From positions 1-53,036 of the forward strand of contig NZ_CAUPIY010000015.1 in the NCBI RefSeq assembly GCF_963511525.1: a DNA stretch of 53,036 nucleotides. The letters are read 5' to 3'. The notes below the pieces were generated by a model that was not told the DNA's origin, did not search any database, and was given only the letters and a program-made list of their open reading frames with translations. Source of the DNA: Mobiluncus sp963511525. GTDB lineage: Bacteria > Actinomycetota > Actinomycetes > Actinomycetales > Actinomycetaceae. This document shows, piece by piece, positions 1-9,088 of this stretch. The position numbers and the translations under genes are program-made. How positions within the stretch are numbered: position 1 is the first letter of the stretch; every line of letters begins with the position of its first letter.

Positions 1-180
1 ACTAAATGACGCACAACCTAACTTTCGCGCTCAAATTGACATGAGGCACCACGCCCTCGCCTCCTCAAAAAAATTCCCCGGACTACGTGTTAGAGAGGTC
101 GGGTAACCGGCCTTCCAGAGAAATGGCTACCGGCGCGCGGCGGTAACAAAGCGCGTTACAGAATCCGGCTTACGCCCGGC
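1..180 (+). ncRNA. rnpB: RNase P RNA, 3' part (cut by window edge)
   Basis: This is the catalytic RNA that trims tRNA 5' ends; only its 3' part lies in the window. The universally conserved 3' strand of helix P4 is visible as ACAGAATCCGGCTTAC (158-173). It is preceded by the conserved AGAGAAATGG (117-126). A hairpin with a GTAA tetraloop fits P18 (96-102 pairs with 107-113). A second hairpin, CGCGC/GCGCG (134-138 with 151-155), fits P19, which is common in actinobacterial RNase P RNAs. GCCCGGC at 174-180 would be the 3' strand of P1; its partner would lie outside the window. The first ~90 bases are less GC-rich than expected and I could not fit them to helices with confidence. The 3' end is approximate. 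Confidence 0.75.
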
Positions 181-287
181 TTTTCCGCTCAAATCAGCCG
201 GTTCGCAACTGCCGGGGCAAAAGCGGGGGGCGGCAGCCTTAGTGGTCAGTGGCAGTTTCGGGTTCGCCGGCACTGCCGAATGCAAAA

Positions 288-317
288 CGCTCCGGGACGC
301 CGCAGCATCCCGGAGCG
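288..317 (-). terminator. Rho-independent terminator of ppgK
   Basis: A perfect 10-bp stem (288-297 with 308-317, CGCTCCGGGA) with a 10-base loop lies 20 bases after the ppgK stop. Read on the minus strand it is followed by TTTTGC. Confidence 0.75.
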
Positions 318-336
318 AAAAGGCAGTTAGCTCGGT

Positions 337-1080
337 TTACACCCCAGCGGCCAGCGCGGCAGCTCCCGCGATGCCAGCCTGGTTACGCAGTTGAGCGGGA
401 ATAATCGGGGTCTTCAGATCCAGCAGGGGCAGGAACTTGTTGTGCTGACGGGACACGCCGCCGCCAACTACGAACAAGTCCGGGCTGAACAGCATCTCGA
501 GCTGAGAATAGTATTTTTGCAGGCGCTTGGACCACTGCTTAAAGGACAGTTTCTTGGCTGACTTTACGCCAGAAGAAGCGCGGCTCTCAGCATCTTTGCC
601 ATCAATCTCAATATGTCCCAGCTCGCTGTTAGGAACCAGAATCCCGTTATAAATGAGCGCGGTGCCAATTCCGGTACCCAGGGTGGTGACAATGACCAGG
701 CCGGGCACATCGCGCGCCGCGCCGTAACGGACTTCTGCGTAACCCGCAGCATCAGCATCGTTGACACACTTGACCATGTGACCGGTGTGCTTGCGCAACA
801 GGACGCGGACATCAATGCCAGCCCACCCCTGGTCGAGATTAGCAATAAACGGAACCAAATCATTCTTAACCGGGGCCGGAATCGTCAGGCCCAACGGCAT
901 GTCTTCGGGAACGTCCTTTTCCTCAATGATTTTACGGCACACTTCCGCTACGGCTTGGGGGGTCGAATGTGCGGGAGTTTTAATTCTCAGACGATCGCCA
1001 ATGAAATCGCCAGTTTCCAAATCTACATAAGCGCCTTTAATACCGGAGCCGCCAACATCAATCCCAAATCCAGTTGCCAC
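337..1080 (-). CDS. ppgK: polyphosphate glucokinase (ROK family)
   Basis: It phosphorylates glucose to glucose-6-phosphate using inorganic polyphosphate and often ATP as well, and is a typical actinobacterial cytosolic glucokinase. The 247 residues match the family length. Visible motifs are the N-terminal phosphate-binding loop DVGGSGIKG, the LGTGIGTALI segment, the NSELGHIEIDG sugar-binding region and the C-terminal VVGGGVS. The start is GTG at 1080, with AAAGGGA six bases upstream. It is the last gene of a minus-strand run behind panB and map, 130 bases after map, so it may have its own promoter. A perfect hairpin with a T-run follows the stop. Confidence 0.93.
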   Translation of the reverse strand: MATGFGIDVGGSGIKGAYVDLETGDFIGDRLRIKTPAHSTPQAVAEVCRKIIEEKDVPEDMPLGLTIPAPVKNDLVPFIANLDQGWAGIDVRVLLRKHTGHMVKCVNDADAAGYAEVRYGAARDVPGLVIVTTLGTGIGTALIYNGILVPNSELGHIEIDGKDAESRASSGVKSAKKLSFKQWSKRLQKYYSQLEMLFSPDLFVVGGGVSRQHNKFLPLLDLKTPIIPAQLRNQAGIAGAAALAAGV

Positions 1081-1210
1081 AAATAGTCCCTTTCGCGTGG
1101 GGATGAACTGGCAAATACTCTAGGGTAGAGGCCGTGATTTCACCAAATCACAGCCTGGTACCGGTAAAAATCACGTACTCGCCGGTGACTTTGGACAGTA
1201 CAAAAGAAAA

Positions 1211-2131
1211 TCAATCCTGATGGTTGCTGGGCCAGGTGAGAATCTCTCCGCCGTCCTCGCGCACCACGAGAGTGTGTTCAAACTGAGCGGTGCGTCCCCG
1301 GTCGCGGGTCACTACGGTCCAGCCGTCCCGCCACTGTTCCCAAGCGATTGAGCCCATAGTGAGCATCGGTTCAATGGTGAAAACCATGCCCTCTTCCATA
1401 ACCGTGTCATACCGGGGGGAATCGTAGTGTGGAATAACCAGCCCGCTGTGGAAGGCCTCGCCGACACCGTGGCCGGTGAAATCCTGCACCACTCCGTATT
1501 CAAACCGGTTGGCGTAGGACTCGATAATCCGCCCGATAACGTTGATGGATCGACCCGGTTTGCAGACCTTAATGGCGCGCATCATGGCTTCCTTGGTGCA
1601 GTCGATGAGCTGCTGGGATTCGGGGTCAATCGCCCCGACCGGAAACATGGCACAAGTATCGCCGTGGACCCCGTCTTTATAAGCGGTGATGTCCAGGTTG
1701 ATGATGTCGCCCTCCTCCAGCGGCCGGTCGTCCGGGATTCCGTGGCAGATACATTCATTGACCGAGGTACAGATAGATTTACGAAATCCCATATAGCCCA
1801 AGCAAGACGGATAGGCGCCGTGATCGCAAATAAACTCGTGCGCCACCCGGTCCAAAGCATCTGTAGTCACGCCAGGAGCGATGTACTTGGCGGTCTCCAC
1901 GATGGCATCGGCCGCGATACGCCCAGCTTGGCGGATTTTTTCAATCGTTTCCTCGCTCTTAACATCGGAGGCCGTCACCCGTTCCGGGCCGTCGTGAAAC
2001 ATATATTCCGGGCGGTCAATGTGGGAGGGGACAGGTAAGGTGGCGGAAATGCGTCCCGGTTTCAGGTTTCCCAAGGGCGCACGGAGGGCCAGTTCGTCAG
2101 TTCGAGTTTTCTTGTGCAGCACGGTAGTCAT
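1211..2131 (-). CDS. map: methionine aminopeptidase, type I with N-terminal extension
   Basis: It removes the initiator methionine from nascent proteins and is a two-metal cytosolic enzyme. Metal ligands of the pita-bread fold are visible: Asp in NLDITAYKDG, Asp in HGDTCAMF, His in GHGVG, Glu in FTIEPML and Glu in QFEHTLVV. At 306 residues it is about 40-50 longer than the E. coli enzyme. The extra N-terminal segment contains RISATLPVP and IDRPEY, as in the actinobacterial subclass with a linker that may bind the ribosome. It lies 42 bases downstream of panB on the same strand, so the two are probably cotranscribed. Confidence 0.95.
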   Translation of the reverse strand: MTTVLHKKTRTDELALRAPLGNLKPGRISATLPVPSHIDRPEYMFHDGPERVTASDVKSEETIEKIRQAGRIAADAIVETAKYIAPGVTTDALDRVAHEFICDHGAYPSCLGYMGFRKSICTSVNECICHGIPDDRPLEEGDIINLDITAYKDGVHGDTCAMFPVGAIDPESQQLIDCTKEAMMRAIKVCKPGRSINVIGRIIESYANRFEYGVVQDFTGHGVGEAFHSGLVIPHYDSPRYDTVMEEGMVFTIEPMLTMGSIAWEQWRDGWTVVTRDRGRTAQFEHTLVVREDGGEILTWPSNHQD

Positions 2132-2173
2132 TCTTTCGATTCAAAAGTTCTCAGGTCGCCTCTCGGGGACAGC

Positions 2174-3010
2174 CTAGTTTTCATGGTAGTTTTCCGGGGC
2201 CGGGAAAGTCCGGTTCACCACGGCATCACGGTAGCTTTGGGCAGCGTGTTTCAGCTCCGCCCCCACCTGACCGAACACCTGGGCGAACGAGGGTTTCCAG
2301 TCCTGCATTCCCGCCATGTCAGTCCACACCAGGACCTGTCCGGCAGCGTCTGGGCCAGCGCCGATACCGATGATGGGCACGTTGAGCTGGTCAATGGCGG
2401 CGCGAGTGGTCGCGGCGGGAACCATCTCAAACACAATCGAGAACACCCCCGCCTCTTGCAAAGCCAACGCGTCCGCAACCAAGGCCGGAGCGGCGTCGGC
2501 GCGCCCCTGCATGCGTTTGCCGCCCAAGTGGTTTTCGGACTGCGGGGTGAAACCGAGATGCCCCATCACGTTGATACCCGCATCCACAATGGCTTTGACC
2601 TGGGGTAGGATACGACGTCCCCCTTCCAGCTTCACCGCGGCAGCTCCGGCTCGCATCAGCGCGACCGCAGTATCCACGGCTTGGGCGGGGCTGGACTCGT
2701 AAGACCCAAAAGGCATATCCGCCACAACCAAAGCTCGGGAAGCCCCCGCCGCGACCGCGGCAGTGGCGCGAACCATATCGTCTAAGGTCACCCCGACGGT
2801 GGAGGACATTCCCAACATAGTGGTCCCGTAAGAATCCCCGACCAAAATCATGTCGATTTCGGCCGAATCAATAATCCTCGCGGTAATCGCGTCATACGCA
2901 GTCAGCATCGTCAGCGGACGTCCGGCTGAGAAGTATTGCTGGACGTGCTGGACGCGAAACGGCTTTCCGGGCTTGGGGCCAATGTCTGGATTATCTTTGT
3001 GCATAGTCAC
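2174..3010 (-). CDS. panB: 3-methyl-2-oxobutanoate hydroxymethyltransferase
   Basis: This enzyme makes ketopantoate from 2-oxoisovalerate and 5,10-methylene-THF, the first committed step of pantothenate and CoA synthesis. The 278 residues are typical. Family signatures are MLTAYDAITARI, the metal-binding VGDSYGTTMLG, DMPFGSYE, VKLEGG, GHLGFTPQS and the C-terminal PIIGIGAGP. The start ATG at 3010 has AAGGAGTGACT immediately upstream. panC and panD are not in the window. It is the first gene of the panB-map-ppgK run. Confidence 0.96.
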   Translation of the reverse strand: MTMHKDNPDIGPKPGKPFRVQHVQQYFSAGRPLTMLTAYDAITARIIDSAEIDMILVGDSYGTTMLGMSSTVGVTLDDMVRATAAVAAGASRALVVADMPFGSYESSPAQAVDTAVALMRAGAAAVKLEGGRRILPQVKAIVDAGINVMGHLGFTPQSENHLGGKRMQGRADAAPALVADALALQEAGVFSIVFEMVPAATTRAAIDQLNVPIIGIGAGPDAAGQVLVWTDMAGMQDWKPSFAQVFGQVGAELKHAAQSYRDAVVNRTFPAPENYHEN

Positions 3011-3158
3011 TCCTTGAGTCTGTCCCTATACATCCTATGACTTTGCCGGGGGCGATAGTTCCTCAGATAGACTTTCCCTCAGCATCAGATGGCGAAACGT
3101 TTTAAGATATTGGCAGACTGGGTACAGTCACCAGCAAGTATTAGAAAGGCGAAAACAC

Positions 3159-4712
3159 ATGGGTTGCACGACGATTTTGGTTGGGAAAAAGGCTTCGGCG
3201 GACGGGTCGACGATTATGGCCCGAACCGACGACTCGGGACACGGCTCTTTTGAGGCGAAACGATTTGAGGTCATCGCGCCCGAGGATTTGCCAAAAACCT
3301 ACCGTTCGGTCCTGTCCCACGTGGAAATTCCCCTGCCGGAAACCGGTTTGCGCTACACCCGCTTCCCCGATGCTGATACCCACAAAGGCCTGTGGGCAGG
3401 GGCGGGAATCAACTCGGCTCGCGTCTCGATGACCGCCACCGAGACGCTGACCTCGAACGAGCGTGTGCTGGGCGCCGACCCGCTGGTTGAGTTGCGTGAA
3501 GCCCAAGGCGAGGAGGGTCAGGACGGTTTCGTGCCGGAACAGCCCGGCGGTATCGGAGAAGAAGACATGGTGGTGTTGGTGCTGCCCTACATTAAGACGG
3601 CTCGTGAAGGCGTGCTGCGTTTGGGGGAGTTGCTGCAACAGTACGGTACTTACGAAATGAACGGCATCGGTTTTGCCGATAACGACGACGTGTGGTGGCT
3701 CGAGACGGTGGGGGGACATCACTGGTTGGCGCGTCGCCTGCCGGAGGAATGCTATGCCGTCATCGCAAACCAGTTCAGCCTGGACGACTTCGATTTTGAC
3801 GATGCCCTCGGGGAGGGGCGCGATTACCTGTGCTCGCCCGATTTGCGGGAATTCGTGGCGGATAATCATCTGGATACCGCGCAAACAGACGGCCAGCCGG
3901 CTCAGCGTTTCAATCCTCGCCTGGCTTTCGGGTCGCGATCGGATTCGGATCACACCTACAACACGCCGCGAGTGTGGGCATTGCAACGGTTCCTCAATCC
4001 CACGGACGTGTCTCGATTTGGTTTCCACGGGGATTCCCGCCCGGATTCAGACGACTTGGATTGGTGCCTGATTCCAGAACGCCTCATCACTATGGAGGAC
4101 GTGAAATACACCCAGTCCTACCACTATCAAGGCACCCCGTTTAATCCTTACGCGAGGGCGGAACAAGCTCTGATAGGCGGCGCTGACCAGCGCGGTATGT
4201 ATCGCCCGATTGGGATCAACCGTACCAATTTCGTGGCTGCCCTCCAGATTCGTCCCGAAAAACCCGCCGCCACCACCGGGCTGAACTGGATAGCCTACGG
4301 GGCCATGCCGTTCAACGCCCTGGTACCGTTCTATGCCAACGTGCGGCACACCCCGGAGTATCTGGAAGCGACGACTCAGCGGGTCACCACCGAACACCAC
4401 TATTGGGCGAATCGGATTATTGCCGCCCTGGTGGACGCCCACTATCATCAGACGATTCCGCACGTGGAGCGTTACCAGCAGAAGGTCGTGGCGGCGGCTT
4501 TACAGATTGTGGCGCGTACCGACCGGGCGGTGGCTGAGCTGGGTGAGGACGCGGCCAATAACATGGAAGACTCCCGCGTTTACGAACTGCTGGAGGCCGC
4601 TAATGCCGAAATTGCAGACCTGCTGAAACGGGAAACGGACGACCTGCTGGATAAGGTTCTGTTTGATGCCAGCCTCAATATGCACAATTCGTTCTCGCGT
4701 GATGATGCCTGA
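3159..4712 (+). CDS. C69-family dipeptidase (N-terminal nucleophile hydrolase)
   Basis: This is a broad-specificity dipeptidase of the PepD/secernin family (MEROPS C69). The N-terminal MGCTTILVGKKASADGST is nearly identical to the family consensus. Cys3 would be the nucleophile, exposed after processing. MARTDD and the NQFSLDDFDFDD region are further family landmarks. No signal peptide or membrane segment is visible, so it is probably cytosolic. The 517 residues are within the family range. AAAGG precedes the ATG. It lies 32 bases upstream of the lipid kinase gene and may be cotranscribed with it. It would complement the peptide and amino-acid importers found at 21-26 kb. Confidence 0.9.
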   Translation: MGCTTILVGKKASADGSTIMARTDDSGHGSFEAKRFEVIAPEDLPKTYRSVLSHVEIPLPETGLRYTRFPDADTHKGLWAGAGINSARVSMTATETLTSNERVLGADPLVELREAQGEEGQDGFVPEQPGGIGEEDMVVLVLPYIKTAREGVLRLGELLQQYGTYEMNGIGFADNDDVWWLETVGGHHWLARRLPEECYAVIANQFSLDDFDFDDALGEGRDYLCSPDLREFVADNHLDTAQTDGQPAQRFNPRLAFGSRSDSDHTYNTPRVWALQRFLNPTDVSRFGFHGDSRPDSDDLDWCLIPERLITMEDVKYTQSYHYQGTPFNPYARAEQALIGGADQRGMYRPIGINRTNFVAALQIRPEKPAATTGLNWIAYGAMPFNALVPFYANVRHTPEYLEATTQRVTTEHHYWANRIIAALVDAHYHQTIPHVERYQQKVVAAALQIVARTDRAVAELGEDAANNMEDSRVYELLEAANAEIADLLKRETDDLLDKVLFDASLNMHNSFSRDDA

Positions 4713-4744
4713 ACCGGCGAGAAGTTTCAGATGAGGAGCCAAAG

Positions 4745-5650
4745 TTGAAAAAAGCGATAGTCATTTATAACCCCGTGAAAGTCGGGGACGAAGACGAGTT
4801 TACAGCCGGTTTGAACGCGGTGGCCCAACAGCACGATTTCACCGTGGAATACCTCACCACCAGCGTTGACGACCCCGGATTTGCGATGGCAGCGCAGGCT
4901 CGAGAGAGGCATCCCGACCTGGTCATCGCCGCGGGCGGGGACGGCACCGTGCGCGTGGTCAGCACCGAGATGCGTCATAGCGAGATTCCGGTGGCGGTAT
5001 TGCCGGCGGGGACCACGAACCTATTGGCGCGAAACCTCAACGTGCCTTTGGATATGAAAGCCGCCATGGAACTGGCGTTCACGGGGCAAAAAGTCTCGAT
5101 GGACATTGTGAAGGTGCATAACGATACTTCCCGTAAACCTTGGTATTTCACGGGTATGGCAGGGATTGGGATAGACGCCGAAGTCATGCATCACGTGGAT
5201 GAGGGGCTGAAAAAGGTGGTCGGTCCCGTGGCCTACGTCATGTCCTTTTTCAGGCAGGTCAACAATTCGGTGCATCGCTGCCGGTTCCGCATCGACGGCA
5301 AGCAGATTTTGAAACGCAACGTGATTATTTTCATGGTTGGCAACACCTCGGAGCTGACCGGCGGAATCCAGCTGTTTCCCGATGCCACTCCCTTTGACGG
5401 TTCCCTAGATTTGCTGATTGGGGCTCCGCAGGGGGTCGGCGGCTGGTGGCGCGTGGTTAAGAACGTGGTTTTGAGGCTGGGACGGCACAACAGCACGCTG
5501 GAGTATTTCAGCGGCAAACGCTTCGAAGTCCTGTTGCATAAGCCGGCGGTGTGGGAGATGGACGGTGACCCGGAAGCGGCGGCGCGGCACTGGGTTTTCC
5601 AGGTCGTTCCGCAAGCCATCACGGTTGTCGCCGGGAACCCGGTCTCATAG
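4745..5650 (+). CDS. diacylglycerol kinase-family lipid kinase (YegS/DagK type)
   Basis: It is an ATP-dependent lipid kinase of the DAGK catalytic family, probably recycling diacylglycerol or phosphorylating a related membrane lipid. The hallmark GGDGT is at residues 64-68, followed by LPAGTTNLLARNLN at about 86-99. The 301 residues equal a complete soluble enzyme of this family. I choose the TTG start at 4745 because a GAGGAG ribosome site sits 6-7 bases upstream and MKKAIVIYNP is the expected first beta strand. The exact substrate cannot be told from sequence. Confidence 0.88.
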   Translation: MKKAIVIYNPVKVGDEDEFTAGLNAVAQQHDFTVEYLTTSVDDPGFAMAAQARERHPDLVIAAGGDGTVRVVSTEMRHSEIPVAVLPAGTTNLLARNLNVPLDMKAAMELAFTGQKVSMDIVKVHNDTSRKPWYFTGMAGIGIDAEVMHHVDEGLKKVVGPVAYVMSFFRQVNNSVHRCRFRIDGKQILKRNVIIFMVGNTSELTGGIQLFPDATPFDGSLDLLIGAPQGVGGWWRVVKNVVLRLGRHNSTLEYFSGKRFEVLLHKPAVWEMDGDPEAAARHWVFQVVPQAITVVAGNPVS

Positions 5651-5700
5651 AACGGATAAAATCGCGAATTCGTTAGAATAGCACGGAAAACTCGGCGTTG

Positions 5701-5764
5701 CGCGGGGATTTACCACCCGAAACGCGGGGATTTACCACCCGAAACGCGAGGATTTACCACCACG
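5701..5764. repeat. 22-bp tandem repeat, nearly three copies
   Basis: Two identical 22-base units (5701-5722 and 5723-5744) and a third, diverged and shortened unit (5745-5764) share the core GGGGATTTACCACC (GAGGATTTACCACC in the third). They fill the space between two convergent genes, the lipid kinase and the YwiC-like gene. I saw no other copy in the window. The function is unknown. Confidence 0.8.
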
Positions 5765-5781
5765 TCAGACTCCGGCAATTT

Positions 5782-6654
5782 TTACAGCGCCGCTGCCACA
5801 AAAATCAATACTGAGATTGCCACTTCGGTCAGCCCGATGACTCGCGGTCGCCAGGGCTTGCCGCGTCGGCGTGCCTGCCAGGGGAACCAAATCGAACGAG
5901 CTAATGTCACCAGCCATGCGACTGCTACCAGAGGAGATACCCAAGACAGTCCGGCAAAAAACAGCGCAGCGGCAAAACCTAGGGCGTGCGAAACTATCGA
6001 AATGACCAGGAAACGCTGGTTACCACGCTGCCGAAAAATCGTCTTTACGTAGGGAACTGAAGCTGCATAATAGGCTGTGAGCTGCACAGCTACTGATATT
6101 GCCGCCGGCCAACCCCGTAAAACAGTGGATAGAGCGTGTCCGCCCAGAGCAGATGCCTCGTGAACCCCGTACATCGCGTCCTGTCCCATCCGCAAAGCCG
6201 CAGCCATCAAGCCGCAGTGATAGGCAACTAAGGTCATCAGTCCTGCTGCCAGGATAATCGTCAGACGCGCCCCTAGACCGCGTTCCCGCCTGAGGCGCAC
6301 CTCACCAGCCCAAATCCCGATGAGGATAGCGAAAGCCGGAATCCAGCAGGAGAGTAGCGGCAGCACCGCCAGGACTCCTATTCCCAGCACCCCAACCAGG
6401 ATTCCGTAAATCAAAACGGGGTATCGTAAGGATTTCTTCCGAGGATTCTTAATCAGGCGTAGCGCCGAAAATACAAAGAAGAAACCAATCATCCACGTGG
6501 AGAGCAGCAGCGCATGCTGCCACGCCCATCCGCCCAGTGTAGCCCCGAATAACGCCGGAACGGTGACGATGAACCAAGCCCCATGCTGATTGGGAAGCCA
6601 GGTGCGTAAAACAGACCTGACTTTCCGGTTTTCATGAGCAGGGGGTAGGGTCAT
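5782..6654 (-). CDS. YwiC-like multi-pass membrane protein
   Basis: It belongs to the YwiC-like family of unknown function, recognised by the N-terminal LPNQHGAWFIVTVPAL motif directly before the first membrane segment. About eight hydrophobic segments cover almost all of its 290 residues, so it is an integral cytoplasmic-membrane protein. Basic loops (KNPRKKSLR, RLRRERG, WQARRRGKPWRPR) suggest the cytoplasmic faces. It is monocistronic on minus, between the tandem repeat and the chemoreceptor gene. YwiC in Bacillus lies by anaerobic respiration genes, but no such neighbours are present here, so I assign no role. Confidence 0.8.
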   Translation of the reverse strand: MTLPPAHENRKVRSVLRTWLPNQHGAWFIVTVPALFGATLGGWAWQHALLLSTWMIGFFFVFSALRLIKNPRKKSLRYPVLIYGILVGVLGIGVLAVLPLLSCWIPAFAILIGIWAGEVRLRRERGLGARLTIILAAGLMTLVAYHCGLMAAALRMGQDAMYGVHEASALGGHALSTVLRGWPAAISVAVQLTAYYAASVPYVKTIFRQRGNQRFLVISIVSHALGFAAALFFAGLSWVSPLVAVAWLVTLARSIWFPWQARRRGKPWRPRVIGLTEVAISVLIFVAAAL

Positions 6655-6708
6655 GACCTCGAGTCTAGGCTTAATCTGGGAGTAATTGCGAAACCACTAA
6701 CTGTCGCC

Positions 6709-7767
6709 CTAGCTATCCATCAACTGATCGAGCAGGGCGCCAACTTTGGCGGAGTTGTCCTCCATAGTCTCCAGATGCTGTTTCATCAGTTCGCTGTCGC
6801 CTGCTATAAAGGCCTCGACCGCGGCCTTACCAGAAACGTGGGTACCTTCGTGAACACCCTCGAGCTGTTGGAAACAGGGCTGTCCTGAATAGTCGAGGTG
6901 ACCGCGCCCCTCGTAATACCACTTGCCCAAGCGGCAAGTGTGCGAGGAGGAAATTCCCTCCGGGTTCGGCTCAGCAATTCCGGTAACTTGGCGGTAAATC
7001 CCCAACTTAAAGATGAAGTGGTCGAGTTTTACCACCGAAACAAAAGAATCCGTAGTCACATGCGCAATCGAGTCGGCCATCGAGGAAACTTTATCTCCCA
7101 CCGCATTCGCCGTCTGACTGGATTTTTCTTCGAATTCTTTGGATTCGTCAATAGCCTCCGTGATGTTTTCCAGGGCGCTGGCGGTGCCCTCGGTGATGGA
7201 AGTAACCAAGGCGCCAATTTCCTGTGTGGCACTGGCGGTCCGTTCTGCCAGAGTGCGCACTTCCCCTGCCACCACGGCGAAACCACGGCCAGCCTCACCT
7301 GCGCGTGCCGCTTCAATGGTGGCGTTCAGCGCCAGCAAATTTGTTTGCGAAGCGATACCTTCGATTTGCTGCACAAAGTTATGAATCGACTCGGAAGCCT
7401 TGGACAAGACCTCCATGTTCTGTCCCATGTCTTGCAGCTTTTTCGAAATGTCCCCGGCACCGTCGGCCATGTCGTGCAAATCACGGGTTGATTCCGCCAT
7501 GACCCGGCGCGTCTCTGCGGTGTCAGCAGAACCCGCGTCTAATTCGGACACAATCTTTCCCAGGGATTCGCGGACGTTTTCTGCCGATCCGAAGCATCGC
7601 GCCAGAGGGTCATGAGTACTCTGGGTGAAGGCATGTTTTTGGCTCAGTTCACTGAGAGCGGTTTCTTGAGATTCTTTCTCAGCCTGAAGCTCGGTGAGCT
7701 CAGCGCGGAGACGTTCAATCTCTGCCTGTAAGTGTTGTGTTTCCATTGCGGTTTTGGCTTTTTTCAC
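6709..7767 (-). CDS. soluble methyl-accepting chemotaxis protein with CZB zinc domain
   Basis: This is a cytoplasmic chemoreceptor signalling to CheA/CheW. A coiled coil rich in E, L and Q covers residues 8-45. The MCP signalling domain follows at about 70-235, with the highly conserved hairpin tip (QTNLLALNATIEAARAGE, about 141-158). A C-terminal chemoreceptor zinc-binding (CZB) domain spans about 245-350. Its ligands are visible: His250, Cys278 in TCRLGKWY, His306 and His310. There is no membrane segment and no periplasmic sensor. The start is GTG at 7767 with AAGGATA upstream. Related soluble CZB receptors sense zinc or oxidants such as HOCl, which would be relevant on inflamed mucosa; that role is inference. 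Confidence 0.9.
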   Translation of the reverse strand: MKKAKTAMETQHLQAEIERLRAELTELQAEKESQETALSELSQKHAFTQSTHDPLARCFGSAENVRESLGKIVSELDAGSADTAETRRVMAESTRDLHDMADGAGDISKKLQDMGQNMEVLSKASESIHNFVQQIEGIASQTNLLALNATIEAARAGEAGRGFAVVAGEVRTLAERTASATQEIGALVTSITEGTASALENITEAIDESKEFEEKSSQTANAVGDKVSSMADSIAHVTTDSFVSVVKLDHFIFKLGIYRQVTGIAEPNPEGISSSHTCRLGKWYYEGRGHLDYSGQPCFQQLEGVHEGTHVSGKAAVEAFIAGDSELMKQHLETMEDNSAKVGALLDQLMDS

Positions 7768-8006
7768 TTTGGTATCCTTGACTAAAAAAATTCTGGAAAA
7801 ACAGTAAATAATTTATCTCACCAGGCGCCCTTTCTGTATCCTTTTCGCCGATTTTTTCCTTTCCGGCGCACATTTTATTCGTCCGCCCCCAGAGCGGCGA
7901 GGAATCAATGGCAGCATTGAAAAATCTTGATTACCGGGCGGGCTGGCATTTCGACTAAAGTTGAAGGGGTTTTGAGCTGGCTAGGAGTCAAGGAAATCGA
8001 GGAAAA

Positions 8007-9086
8007 ATGAGCGAAAACGTGTTGAGTCCGCTGGATACAGAGGGTTTGGAGCGGGAAGTTGCCGCGGCGCTAGAAGCCATCGCGGCGGCGCCCGATGTGG
8101 AGTCGCTGAAAGCGGTGCGTTCCCGCTACAACGGCGACAAAGCGCCCTTGACCCTGGCAAAGAAACTTATCGGGAAGCTCGATCCTCAGGACAAAGCCAC
8201 CGCGGGTCGGAACTTGGGGGCTGCCCAAGGGCGGGTTCGGGCGGCTCTGGACGCCAAACAGATTGAACTGCAGGAGGCCGCGCAGGAGGCGGCTTTGGGG
8301 GCGGAAACCGTGGACGTGAGCGTGTTGTCCTCGCGTCATCCGCTGGGGTCACGCCACCCGCTGATGGTGCTGGAAGAGGAAGTCGCGGACTTTTTCGTGT
8401 CTCTCGGGTGGGACATTGCGGCCGGCCCCCAGGTGGAACACGAGTGGTTCAACTTTGATGCGCTAAACTTTGACGCCGATCACCCGGCACGGCAGATGCA
8501 AGACACGCTCTATGTTGATTCCGCCTCCGTGGGCGGCAGCGCGGAAAACCCCGCCAACCTGGTGCTGCGTACGCACACCTCTCCGGTGCAGGCGCGTCTG
8601 TTGACGACCCGCGAGCTGCCGATTTACGTGGCTATTCCCGGCAAAGTGTTTCGTGCTGATGAACTGGACCCCACCCACTCCCCGGTGTTTAACCAGGTGG
8701 AGGGCTTGGCAGTGGATAAGGGCCTGACGATGGCGGATTTGAAGGGGACTCTGGATCACTTTGCCCGCGCTATGTTCGGCCCGGAGGCAAAAACCCGTTT
8801 CAGACCGTCTTTCTTCCCCTTCACCGAGCCTTCCGCGGAGGTCGACCTATGGTTCCCGCAAAAGAAAGGTGGCCCCGGCTGGATTGAGTGGGGCGGTTGC
8901 GGCATGGTGAACCCGAATGTGCTGCGTGCGTGCGGGGTCGACACCGAGGTTTATCAAGGGTTTGCTTTCGGAATGGGCATTGAGCGCACACTGATGCTGC
9001 GCCACGGCATAGAGGATATGCACGACATCGTGGAAGGCGACGTGAGGTTCTCAGATCAGTTCGGCGTGAATGGAAAGGGGCGCTAA
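8007..9086 (+). CDS. pheS: phenylalanine--tRNA ligase alpha subunit
   Basis: This is the catalytic subunit of the alpha2-beta2 enzyme that charges tRNA-Phe. An N-terminal coiled-coil arm (about 1-95) is followed by the class II core, with SRHPLGSRHPL, motif 2 around FRADELDPTHSPVFNQVEG and motif 3 GFAFGMGIERTLMLRHGI. The 359 residues are typical. It lies two bases before pheT. The 239-base upstream gap contains no recognisable T-box, although a 16-codon frame with its own ribosome site sits at 7908-7958. Confidence 0.97.
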   Translation: MSENVLSPLDTEGLEREVAAALEAIAAAPDVESLKAVRSRYNGDKAPLTLAKKLIGKLDPQDKATAGRNLGAAQGRVRAALDAKQIELQEAAQEAALGAETVDVSVLSSRHPLGSRHPLMVLEEEVADFFVSLGWDIAAGPQVEHEWFNFDALNFDADHPARQMQDTLYVDSASVGGSAENPANLVLRTHTSPVQARLLTTRELPIYVAIPGKVFRADELDPTHSPVFNQVEGLAVDKGLTMADLKGTLDHFARAMFGPEAKTRFRPSFFPFTEPSAEVDLWFPQKKGGPGWIEWGGCGMVNPNVLRACGVDTEVYQGFAFGMGIERTLMLRHGIEDMHDIVEGDVRFSDQFGVNGKGR

Positions 9087-9088
9087 AA

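Noticed and set aside
1427..2038. Long open frame on plus opposite map
   Set aside because: It is antisense to a complete methionine aminopeptidase, shows no family motifs and no ribosome site; it results from codon bias of the real gene.
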